Assembly: GCA_937901465.1 (NCBI GenBank)
Contig: CALGTU010000007.1
Coordinates: forward strand, 1-27,543
Origin: an uncultured Clostridia bacterium
GTDB lineage: Bacteria; Bacillota; Clostridia; Oscillospirales; Ruminococcaceae
DNA: 27,543 bases
Reading direction: 5' to 3'
Position numbers and translations under genes: made by a program. Numbering within the stretch: the stretch's first letter is position 1; each line of letters begins with the position of its first letter. The notes under the pieces were generated by a model. That model saw only the letters and a list, made by a program, of their open reading frames with translations, was not told the DNA's origin and did no database searches. Shown here piece by piece: positions 15,354-22,469 of the stretch.

Positions 15354-17006
15354 GTGCTTTCATTCGATATTACGGATAGAAATATCAGGGTAATCAAAGG
15401 TACAGAGTCAGGCGGCGGAAAGATCAAGATCCAGTCCTCAACTGACATCAAAATTGAAGAAGGTCTTATTTCAAACGGTTATATCAAGGATATAGCTCAG
15501 ATGGCAACAATCATCAACTCAGGCCTTAAGCAGAGAAACATCAAGGATAAGGACGCTGTTATCAGTATTTCATCAAACCTTATCGTGTTCAGAGAACTCT
15601 ATATCCCCAAGGATAAGGCAACAAAGCTCAAAACTGCAGTTCAGCTCGAAATGCAGAGAAACGTAACAGTTAACGATGAACAGTCAATCGCCTATACAGT
15701 TATCGGCGACGTTGAAAAAGACGGCAAGACAATGACAAAGGTTCTTGCTAACGCAGTTCCTAAGAACGTTGTTGAATGTTACAGAAGAGTATTCTCAATG
15801 CTCAACATTCAGCTCAAGTCAGTTTCAGTTTCATGTAACTGTATTTCAAGAGTTCTTCTTTCTGACGGAAACGTTTCATCAAAGATGCCTCTTTTCCTCG
15901 TTCAGATTGACCCCAACTTCATCAACATCAACGTTTTTGAACATGGTCAGCTTTCATTCTCACGTTTCGCATCAATTTCACCCGATGACTATGATGACAA
16001 GAGCGACTATGTATTCCAGGCTGTAACTGAAAACCTCTACAGAATGTTCCAGTTCCAGCGTTCAAGAAGCGGTGAAAACGTTTCTGACGTTGTTTTCTAT
16101 GGTGACACATCAGAATTCATCAGACTCACAAACTCACTCGAACAGATGGACGTTAAGGCATCACTCCTTAAAGTTCCTCCTATGCTCAGTGGTTATGAAA
16201 ACCTTGAATTCTCACTTTACGCAAACGCAATCGGTGCTATGTATCATCGTCCTAAGGAAGATGAAACTTCTAACCTTCTTACAACTGATGCTTCAATGGG
16301 TCAGTCAGCAGACGGCGGCACAAAATCAGCAAAGGCACAGAAGAAGGACGTTACAGCAGGTCAGGTTCTCGGAACACTCTTCGGCGGTCTCTTCGCAGGT
16401 GCGGTTGTAATCGGTGCTGCATGGGCAATCATCAGCCCTGTTATGACAGGTATGAAGGAAAAGGAAATCAAGAGAATCAACTCATGGATCGAATCTGTTC
16501 AGCCCGAACTTGCTGAAATCGATAAGAGACAGGCAATGATCGATAAGCTTGATGTATTCAGAGGTAAGGTTGATATAGCAAAGACAGGCGTTCAGTCTTA
16601 TCCTATATTCAATACAGAAGTATTTGTAAAGATTCTTGAATGTTCAGATGGTGTTACACTTCAGACATTCGCATTCTCAAAAGATGGTTCTATCGAACTC
16701 GGATATGTTGCTGATTCAACTTCTATGCCTTCAATCGTAGCAGGCAGATTCGTTGAACAGGATTTCTTCGATAACGTTACATACGATGGATACTCATCTC
16801 AGGAAGAAGACGAAGAAGATAAGGGAATGTATATCGGCGAAGAAGATCCCAATGCAGAAAAAGCTCCGCTTGTTGTTGTCGATCCCATTACAGGTGAAGA
16901 AACAATAATCGAAGCAGTTGCCAGTGAAGAACCTGCTTCATTCAAAATCTATCTCCAGTTAAGAGGCAAACTTCAGGAAGAAGCTATGAAAGGCGGTGAG
17001 AACTAA
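15354..17006 (+). CDS. Fused PilM-PilN pilus assembly protein
   Basis: Residues 1 to about 300 have the actin-like PilM fold; the N-terminus MLSFDITDRNIRVI matches its nucleotide-binding strand. A charged linker with NLLTT follows, recalling the NLL core of the PilN motif that normally docks into PilM. One membrane helix lies at about 338-362, then a coiled region and an outside PilN-like domain to residue 550. Separate pilM and pilN genes are the rule in Gram-negative bacteria. A pilMN fusion is known in Clostridioides difficile, so this fits a Firmicutes pilus. The start is GTG, with GAGGTGG a few bases before it. The stop overlaps the pilO ATG by one base. An acidic segment (SQEEDEEDKG) near residue 480 is probably an exposed loop. 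Confidence 0.85.
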   Translation: MLSFDITDRNIRVIKGTESGGGKIKIQSSTDIKIEEGLISNGYIKDIAQMATIINSGLKQRNIKDKDAVISISSNLIVFRELYIPKDKATKLKTAVQLEMQRNVTVNDEQSIAYTVIGDVEKDGKTMTKVLANAVPKNVVECYRRVFSMLNIQLKSVSVSCNCISRVLLSDGNVSSKMPLFLVQIDPNFININVFEHGQLSFSRFASISPDDYDDKSDYVFQAVTENLYRMFQFQRSRSGENVSDVVFYGDTSEFIRLTNSLEQMDVKASLLKVPPMLSGYENLEFSLYANAIGAMYHRPKEDETSNLLTTDASMGQSADGGTKSAKAQKKDVTAGQVLGTLFGGLFAGAVVIGAAWAIISPVMTGMKEKEIKRINSWIESVQPELAEIDKRQAMIDKLDVFRGKVDIAKTGVQSYPIFNTEVFVKILECSDGVTLQTFAFSKDGSIELGYVADSTSMPSIVAGRFVEQDFFDNVTYDGYSSQEEDEEDKGMYIGEEDPNAEKAPLVVVDPITGEETIIEAVASEEPASFKIYLQLRGKLQEEAMKGGEN

Positions 17007-17710
17007 TGAAAATGTCTTACAGAGATAAGTGCATACTCGTAGCACTCGTATTTATCATCACAGTTCTCGTCGGAGGACTTACAATCATCAAGTCATCAGT
17101 TGAAAAGCTTCAGGCAACAACAATCACACATAAGCAGAAAAAACAGGAAGAAGCAGATGTAAAGGCTAAGCTTGCTACAAAGGGCGACCTTGAAAAGCAG
17201 ATTGACGATACATATAAGGAACTCAAGAAGGAAAGCGAATACTTCCTTCCCGAAATGAAAACATACCAGATTGACCAGTATGTTTCAGCATTCTTTGCAG
17301 GTAGCGAAGAAGAAGGCGACGAAGGCCTTGTAATAAAGACATTATCAATTTCAGAAGCAGCTGCTGAAGATATTGAATACTATGCATATGAACTCTTCCA
17401 TGTTGAATACGAACTCGGAACAGCTACAGACCTTAACGAAGCAAGACTTCACGCAATGAAGGGTAACACAGAATATGCAGTTACAACTTCAGAACCCGAA
17501 CAGCTCGTTGTTTCTATCGCTTCAGTAGGTGTTAAGGGCGATGATTTCGGCAAATACCTCAAGGTATGTGATAAGATCGAAGATGACAACAAGTCTATCG
17601 TTCTCAGATCTCTCGCTAAAGAAGGCGGCAGCGGAGGAGATAAGGAATCAGAAGATACATTCACAATCTATGTATACCAGCTTTCTGATATCCAGAAGCC
17701 TAAATATTAA
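17006..17710 (+). CDS. pilO: PilO-like pilus assembly protein
   Basis: The 234-residue protein has a short cytoplasmic tail, a membrane helix at about 10-28, a charged coiled-coil stretch at about 30-75 and an outside alpha/beta domain with the repeated pattern of PilO/GspM proteins. It would pair with the PilN part of the preceding fusion to form the alignment complex. The TAATG overlap with pilMN implies coupled translation, which fits the weak ribosome site (GGCGGTGAG). A second ATG two codons downstream could also be used. Primary sequence in this family diverges strongly, so gene order, size and topology carry most of the call. Confidence 0.75.
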   Translation: MKMSYRDKCILVALVFIITVLVGGLTIIKSSVEKLQATTITHKQKKQEEADVKAKLATKGDLEKQIDDTYKELKKESEYFLPEMKTYQIDQYVSAFFAGSEEEGDEGLVIKTLSISEAAAEDIEYYAYELFHVEYELGTATDLNEARLHAMKGNTEYAVTTSEPEQLVVSIASVGVKGDDFGKYLKVCDKIEDDNKSIVLRSLAKEGGSGGDKESEDTFTIYVYQLSDIQKPKY

Positions 17711-17725
17711 TAGCAAATGACCTTA

Positions 17726-17751
17726 CCCCGCCGAAGAAAATTCGGTCGGGG
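17726..17751 (+). other. GC-rich hairpin between pilO and the GspK-like gene
   Basis: CCCCGCCGAA (17726-17735) pairs with TTCGGTCGGGG (17741-17751) with one bulged base and the loop GAAAA. No T run follows, so it is a poor terminator. An RNA processing or stability element that changes the level of downstream messages is more likely. The next gene starts 60 bases on with its own AAAGGAG site. Confidence 0.6.
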
Positions 17752-17810
17752 CGGTCTTGCCTAATAAAAAAACACATACAAATCAAGTTCTATGAAAGGA
17801 GTAAACCACA

Positions 17811-19985
17811 ATGGTTAAGCACAAAAAAGCCTTAAAGGGTGCAAAGGGCTCGGCATTGTTCATGGTAATCTGTATCATGGCTATTCTTATGGTAGTCGCA
17901 ATTACCGCTATGGCTATGGTAAGCCTTGCTCATGCAAGATCACTCCAGAACTATACAGCAAGCCAGAGTTATGTTACTGCAATAAATACTCTTGATATGA
18001 TTTTTGAAGCAACCGACAATACAGGGGCGGCTAAAAACTATGGTCAGCATGATCTTGCTTCTAAGGCAGATAAACTTGCGATTTCAGAACCGATGAGAGA
18101 TGCTATCATAGAATTCAGCGACGGAACTGATAATGACGGCAATGGTGAAACAGGCGTAACTTACGGTAAGGTTTCAATCAGCGGAGATCTTCTTGCATCA
18201 GGCACTGACGGAGAAATAAAGTTCCTTCCTTTTGATGCATCAGACCCCGATAACAACATCAAATACGAAGTTCTTCCTGACCCCAACCCCGGCATGTCTG
18301 CAAGCGGCTCATATCTTAAAGCGAGCGTTATAGCAGGATCAAATACTATATCAACTGACCCTAATAAAGAAATTTATTACGGTAAAGTCATGGCAGGAGA
18401 TGCCGGAACAGATGAAGAATTTGCATTTGCCCGTGTAAAAGTTACAGTAAAAGTTCAGTCAGGTTCTGGCGATACAGCTCAGATAAGAACAGTTTCAAGA
18501 ATTTCAGAAGTCCGTGTATTCAGTAAACAATCCGGTGGCGGTGGCGGTTCGAACCTCGGCGGAAGATTTACTCAGGCGGTTAAAACAATGGGTAAATACA
18601 CCAGCGGTACAGGTATGAACGTTATCGGTGGTCTCAGTTCTTTCGGCGGTGGCGGCTCATTCGCAGGCCTTAAGGGAAATACATCATCAGTTTATATCAA
18701 CGGTGATTTCAGCCCTAAGGATTCAGGTCATGACGGTACAATGGATATCGGTGCAGGCCAGCAGATTACAATCAACGGTAAATTTACAGTTGATAACAAC
18801 TTCAAATTCAATTCAACATACGACCCAACAACAGATTCAGGCGACAAGCCTTTCCTCTATTGTGAAGAAATCGACTGGTCAAACAGTAATATTCCTTCGG
18901 GAGAAATGGATATCCTCACAAAGAACGGCGGTAAATACGGAAGAGACGATAACACAATCTCAGGAAACGTTCTCAGCGGCGGCGACCTTGAACTCGTTGG
19001 TAATAACCTTAATATCACAGGAAATGTTTTCGTTGACGGTGACGTAAATATCTTACAGAGTGTAAAGGGATCAGGAACAATCTATTACACAGGTTCTATC
19101 AACAAAACAGCAGCTGAAGTAGGAGGACTTACACTTGTAAAGCTTCCTGAAGGAACAAAATTTGATATCACTAACCCTGCTGTTGGTGAAAACGGCGAAT
19201 TTGTTGTTACAACACCTACAACACCTACAAAAACATACAACGTTTCAACAAATCAGTCTGTATTCGGTGAATATTTCGAAGGCGGAGATGTAACAACCGG
19301 TAATATCGTTTCTGCTCAGACAAAACCTGACGTTGTTGACGAAGAAATTCTTTCCGATTCAACAGGTATTATCTATATCGACGCTCCCAAGAATATATAT
19401 GACAGCGAAGAAGATGCATACACAGTTTATCTCCCCGCAGGCGATTACACCAATATGGAAATCGTAATCAGAGGCGGCGGTAATGTTAAGATTTATCAGG
19501 ACGGCGATGTTAACCTTACAAGCTGTAAAGTATGGTCAGAATTCGTTAAGGAAAAGGTTGAAAACGGTGAAACAATCGATATGAGAACACTTGCCGACGA
19601 CCCTGATTATTCAGTTATCAACTGGGAAGTTGCAGCAGGTGCAAAGCTCGATATCGGTCATACAGGCGGAGAAGGAACATTCCTCAACGCTTATATCTAT
19701 GGACCTGACGCAGGTATCATGCAGACAGAATCAGGAACACCAAATGGCCCTGAAGTTACTGTTATCGACGAATTCGGCAGAACTCAGAAAATGAAGACAT
19801 GGCTTATGGGTGCCGTTGTAGGTAACGACATCACAATGTCAGACGGTGGTCCCGGTATCATCTTCATCAACCCCAACGGAACAGGCAGCGGTAATAACAA
19901 CAACCCCAACCCCAATCCTATCAACAGCCAAGATACAACAGTCAATACTTCAAACAATGCTGTTGTAACTTATACAAACAGATAA
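17811..19985 (+). CDS. Large GspK/PilX-like pilus component with a beta-rich exported domain
   Basis: The 724-residue protein begins with a basic tail and a hydrophobic helix (about 14-40) after KG|SALFM. Like GspK and PilX it has a possible prepilin cleavage site (after Gly13) but no Glu5. The QNYTASQSYVTAINTL segment after it is pilin-like. A calcium-loop-like motif DNDGNGE is at 107-113. A glycine-rich hinge (SGGGGGS) is near residue 244. After it come repeated short strands such as SGGDLELVGNNLNITGN, resembling a beta-solenoid. The C-terminus is Asn/Pro/Gly-rich. A nine-base in-frame tandem repeat near 19210-19229 encodes TPTTPT. GspK-like proteins cap pilus tips, and in C. difficile PilK has that role; this copy is far larger than GspK. 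The export and tip role is inference. AAAGGAG supports the start. Confidence 0.65.
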   Translation: MVKHKKALKGAKGSALFMVICIMAILMVVAITAMAMVSLAHARSLQNYTASQSYVTAINTLDMIFEATDNTGAAKNYGQHDLASKADKLAISEPMRDAIIEFSDGTDNDGNGETGVTYGKVSISGDLLASGTDGEIKFLPFDASDPDNNIKYEVLPDPNPGMSASGSYLKASVIAGSNTISTDPNKEIYYGKVMAGDAGTDEEFAFARVKVTVKVQSGSGDTAQIRTVSRISEVRVFSKQSGGGGGSNLGGRFTQAVKTMGKYTSGTGMNVIGGLSSFGGGGSFAGLKGNTSSVYINGDFSPKDSGHDGTMDIGAGQQITINGKFTVDNNFKFNSTYDPTTDSGDKPFLYCEEIDWSNSNIPSGEMDILTKNGGKYGRDDNTISGNVLSGGDLELVGNNLNITGNVFVDGDVNILQSVKGSGTIYYTGSINKTAAEVGGLTLVKLPEGTKFDITNPAVGENGEFVVTTPTTPTKTYNVSTNQSVFGEYFEGGDVTTGNIVSAQTKPDVVDEEILSDSTGIIYIDAPKNIYDSEEDAYTVYLPAGDYTNMEIVIRGGGNVKIYQDGDVNLTSCKVWSEFVKEKVENGETIDMRTLADDPDYSVINWEVAAGAKLDIGHTGGEGTFLNAYIYGPDAGIMQTESGTPNGPEVTVIDEFGRTQKMKTWLMGAVVGNDITMSDGGPGIIFINPNGTGSGNNNNPNPNPINSQDTTVNTSNNAVVTYTNR

Positions 19986-19999
19986 GGAGGTAAAGCATT

Positions 20000-20365
20000 A
20001 TGATTAAAAGAAAAAAATTAGAAGGCTTTACACTCGTTGAAATTATAGTTGCTCTCGCAGTATTCGCAATTATGTCTCTCGTTGTTGCGCTCATCATCCA
20101 GATGTCAAGCACAATTATAAGAGAAAGTCAGAATACAACAATGAAATCCAATATTCATGCGAATATTCAGAGTAAGATAATTGCTTCTACCGACGGAGAT
20201 ATAGCTTATGATACAGTTGATAAGAACGGAACAATATCTCTTAATGGTCAGACTCTCGATAGTGTTTGTGTAATTGAAATCGAAGGCAAGCAGTCTTATG
20301 CTGACAGCCCCGATGACAAATTTTATAAAACCGCACCAAACATCAAAGTGTTCTGTCCGGAATAA
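20000..20365 (+). CDS. Type IV minor prepilin (121 residues)
   Basis: A short basic leader ends at Gly9, followed by FTLVEIIVALAVFAIM, the signature of a class III signal with Glu at mature position 5. PilD would cut after Gly9 and methylate Phe10. The rest of the hydrophobic helix runs to about residue 32, and a small globular domain with cysteines at 89 and 119 (VFCPE at the end) follows. The size suggests a GspI/GspH-like minor pilin that primes assembly with the large GspK-like protein. It starts 14 bases after that gene with a strong AAGGAGG and is followed by the next prepilin after 16 bases. Confidence 0.88.
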   Translation: MIKRKKLEGFTLVEIIVALAVFAIMSLVVALIIQMSSTIIRESQNTTMKSNIHANIQSKIIASTDGDIAYDTVDKNGTISLNGQTLDSVCVIEIEGKQSYADSPDDKFYKTAPNIKVFCPE

Positions 20366-20381
20366 GTGGAGGTAAGAGGTT

Positions 20382-21425
20382 ATGAAAAAATTTATGAAAA
20401 AAGCGGTAAAAGGGTTTACACTCGTTGAACTCATCATAGCAATAGCTCTTATGTCTGTTCTTATGGTAATGGTAGGTCTTATCATGAAGCCTATCTCACA
20501 GGTTTTCGCTGATACAACAAGCTATACCGAAGATCGTTATGTTATGGACGGTATCGGTCAGTTCCTTGATGAAAACCTCAAATATGCCGATAATATTCTT
20601 GTTGTATATAATAAAGAATATTATCCTATCCAGAATCCAACGTCAGATTATGAAGTAAGTGATGATGGAAATATAGAATCAAAATTAAATGTTGATTACC
20701 CCCTGATGACAGATGCTGAAAAGGAAGCTTACTGCAAGAGAATTCAGGCTATAGCTATCATCAATGATGTTGATCCTTTTGGTGCAGGTGGACTTGGTCA
20801 GGAATATAAAAACGAACACTTCATAAACAACAGTGGCGATAAGCAGCTGGGAAGAATCTATAAATCAGCATATATTCCCAGCAAGGGCGAAAGAGATACA
20901 TGGCTCGTAGGCGGCGAGGCTTTCTATGGTGAAGGTTCATATTTCATCAATCTTGAAGGCACAGAAGAAGACGGCACTAACGATGGCAATGATCATTTTG
21001 CTTCAAAATTCCCATATGACGCCAATGGCGACGGTAGTATCGATGCTTCTGAATACACAATTTACGGATTGAAGTATACAATCTATTCACTCAATCCCAA
21101 GGAATATTCAAGATCGGATTATGCAACAAATCTTGCAGCAATCGCAACTTTCAAAGGCAAGACAAGAGAAGAAATGAAAACATCTGCAAACAATGATCTT
21201 ATTCAGAACTATGCAGAAAAGTTCATCGCTTTCAAAAACAAGCCCTTTGATAATCAGAAACTCGGTGTAAAATCTCCCGCAAATGCTGATATAGGAAGAG
21301 ATATTACTACTGAAGCAGAAAATGTAAACAACGATCCTGCTTTCCCTTCTGGAGCAGACCCGATAATAGGAGTTCCTGCTACTCCGGGATACAACATCTA
21401 TATCTACTACACAGTTCCCGAATAA
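20382..21425 (+). CDS. Type IV minor prepilin with an EF-hand-like calcium loop (347 residues)
   Basis: The leader MKKFMKKAVKG is cut before FTLVELIIAIALM, with Glu16 at mature position 5. At 347 residues it is large for a pilin and resembles GspJ-type minor pilins in place and size. Residues 213-224 (DANGDGSIDASE) fit the 12-residue EF-hand loop at positions 1, 3, 5, 6, 8, 9 and 12. Only one loop is seen, so it is not a dockerin, which needs two. The gene closes the pilC operon; GGAGG lies nine bases before the ATG and a strong bidirectional terminator follows the stop. Its function within the tip complex is inferred from gene order. Confidence 0.87.
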   Translation: MKKFMKKAVKGFTLVELIIAIALMSVLMVMVGLIMKPISQVFADTTSYTEDRYVMDGIGQFLDENLKYADNILVVYNKEYYPIQNPTSDYEVSDDGNIESKLNVDYPLMTDAEKEAYCKRIQAIAIINDVDPFGAGGLGQEYKNEHFINNSGDKQLGRIYKSAYIPSKGERDTWLVGGEAFYGEGSYFINLEGTEEDGTNDGNDHFASKFPYDANGDGSIDASEYTIYGLKYTIYSLNPKEYSRSDYATNLAAIATFKGKTREEMKTSANNDLIQNYAEKFIAFKNKPFDNQKLGVKSPANADIGRDITTEAENVNNDPAFPSGADPIIGVPATPGYNIYIYYTVPE

Positions 21426-21452
21426 TCGGTAAGAACTGATTCAGACAAAATA

Positions 21453-21489
21453 ACAAAGGCAGTCGAGTTTACTGCCCGACTGCCTTTGT
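21453..21489. terminator. Bidirectional terminator between the pilC operon and pilD
   Basis: ACAAAGGCAGTCG (21453-21465) pairs perfectly with CGACTGCCTTTGT (21477-21489) over an 11-base loop. T-containing sequence follows on both strands, although neither tail is a pure T run. It lies between convergent genes. Confidence 0.82.
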
Positions 21490-21512
21490 AAAATTTTGTG
21501 TTTTTAAAAATC

Positions 21513-22328
21513 TTAATGAGGTTTTAAAAGCATAAGATACCAGTTAAACATTTCTGTCCCGAACATCGCTCCGAAATAGAGTCCTATACAGAGCCAGGGG
21601 CCGAAAGCAAATTTGGAATTTTTCGTTGCAAACTTTATGATTATTCCTGCTATTGCGGCTGTTATAATTCCTATGAATGCCGAAGCGATAACCGCTTTAT
21701 ATCCGAGGAAAGCACCCGCACAAGCCATGAGAATAACATCTCCCATTCCGATTCCCTTTGTTACAAGCGCGATGATAAGGAAAGGAACGCTTATAACGGC
21801 AATGCCTATAAGTCTTTCAATCAAAGTCGCTGAATCAGGGATAAAGAGAAATGCGGGAATGGCGAGTATACCAACCGCTAAAAGTTCAACGATCATCATT
21901 TCCTGTGTGTCCCAATCGGTGAAACCGATAACGACAAGAAGTGAAAAGTAAATCATATTTATAAAGAATCCCGCAGAGATACCAAATCTTAAAAGTGCGG
22001 TTACGGCGATTATCCCCGTAAGACTTTCGACAAGAGCATATCTGCCCGATATCTTTTCCTTGCAGCCACGGCATTTTCCGCCGAGGATAACCCAACTGAG
22101 TATCGGTATTAAGTCATACCACTTAATCGGTTCGCCGCAAGTCATACAATGAGAACTTTTCTTTACAAGTGATTCACCCAGAGGAATTCTTATTATACAT
22201 ACATTTAAAAAGCTGCCGATACAGGCACCGAAGATAAATGTCATCATAATAATTATAACTGAAATAATCGGTGAATCGAATAAGTAATCAGGTCTTAAAA
22301 TATAATACTGACCTTGAGAAAGAAGCAT
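21513..22328 (-). CDS. pilD: Prepilin peptidase and N-methyltransferase
   Basis: The 271-residue membrane protein removes the leader from prepilins and methylates the new N-terminus. The first helix is followed by GSFLNVCIIRIPLGES, then the cytoplasmic methylase loop with two CxxC pairs (Cys61/Cys64 and Cys86/Cys89). The aspartic protease residues are in GFTDWDTQEM (Asp138 or Asp140) and GMGDV (Asp197). About eight membrane helices are seen. It is the only peptidase gene in the window and would serve all four prepilins and perhaps the GspK-like protein. It is transcribed against the pilC operon and divergently from pilB. AGGGGG precedes the ATG, and the promoter is 34 bases upstream. Confidence 0.93.
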   Translation of the reverse strand: MLLSQGQYYILRPDYLFDSPIISVIIIMMTFIFGACIGSFLNVCIIRIPLGESLVKKSSHCMTCGEPIKWYDLIPILSWVILGGKCRGCKEKISGRYALVESLTGIIAVTALLRFGISAGFFINMIYFSLLVVIGFTDWDTQEMMIVELLAVGILAIPAFLFIPDSATLIERLIGIAVISVPFLIIALVTKGIGMGDVILMACAGAFLGYKAVIASAFIGIITAAIAGIIIKFATKNSKFAFGPWLCIGLYFGAMFGTEMFNWYLMLLKPH

Positions 22329-22352
22329 TTCGCAATCCCCCTAAAAAATTAA

Positions 22353-22381
22353 TTTAAACTAATTCTACCATAAAATAATAT
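22353..22381 (+). promoter_or_regulatory. Possible promoter of pilB-pilT
   Basis: TTTAAA (22353-22358), 17 bases, then TAATAT (22376-22381). Both boxes are weak, but the predicted start near 22388 falls just before the folded pilB leader. It would compete with the pilD promoter. Confidence 0.45.
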
Positions 22382-22390
22382 GAATTTCAA
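22362..22390 (-). promoter_or_regulatory. Sigma-A promoter of pilD
   Basis: On the minus strand TTGAAA (22390-22385) and TAGAAT (22367-22362) are 17 bases apart. It overlaps the likely pilB promoter on the other strand. Confidence 0.72.
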
Positions 22391-22439
22391 GAATACCTTG
22401 CAAAAGTCCGAAATGCAAGGGGACTTTTGGAGGGTATCC
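22391..22439 (+). promoter_or_regulatory. Structured pilB 5' leader with competing hairpins
   Basis: GAATACC (22391-22397) can pair with GGTATCC (22433-22439) with one mismatch. Inside it, AAAAGTCC (22402-22409) pairs perfectly with GGACTTTT (22421-22428). A second perfect pairing, CCTTGCA (22396-22402) with TGCAAGG (22414-22420), overlaps both and cannot form fully at the same time. The fold ends 19 bases before the pilB ribosome site GGAGGG (22458-22463). No known riboswitch class is recognized. Confidence 0.55.
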
Positions 22440-22469
22440 TCAAAGAAATATCACGACGGAGGGCTATTT

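Noticed and set aside
15745..16410. Open frames overlapping pilMN, and similar frames within other genes
   Set aside because: They lie in other frames of well-supported genes, have no ribosome sites, and have no family features; they are by-products of codon bias.
17726..17751. True terminator after pilO
   Set aside because: The stem is strong but no T run follows, and the next gene belongs to the same pilus set with no clear promoter in between.
20382..21425. Dockerin in the minor prepilin
   Set aside because: Only one 12-residue calcium loop is present; dockerins have two, and the context is a pilin and not a secreted enzyme.
22380..22469. In-frame ATG at 22380 as the pilB start
   Set aside because: It has no ribosome site, sits at the predicted -10 region, and the 30 added residues are unlike PilB. 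The ATG at 22470 has GGAGGG at good spacing.
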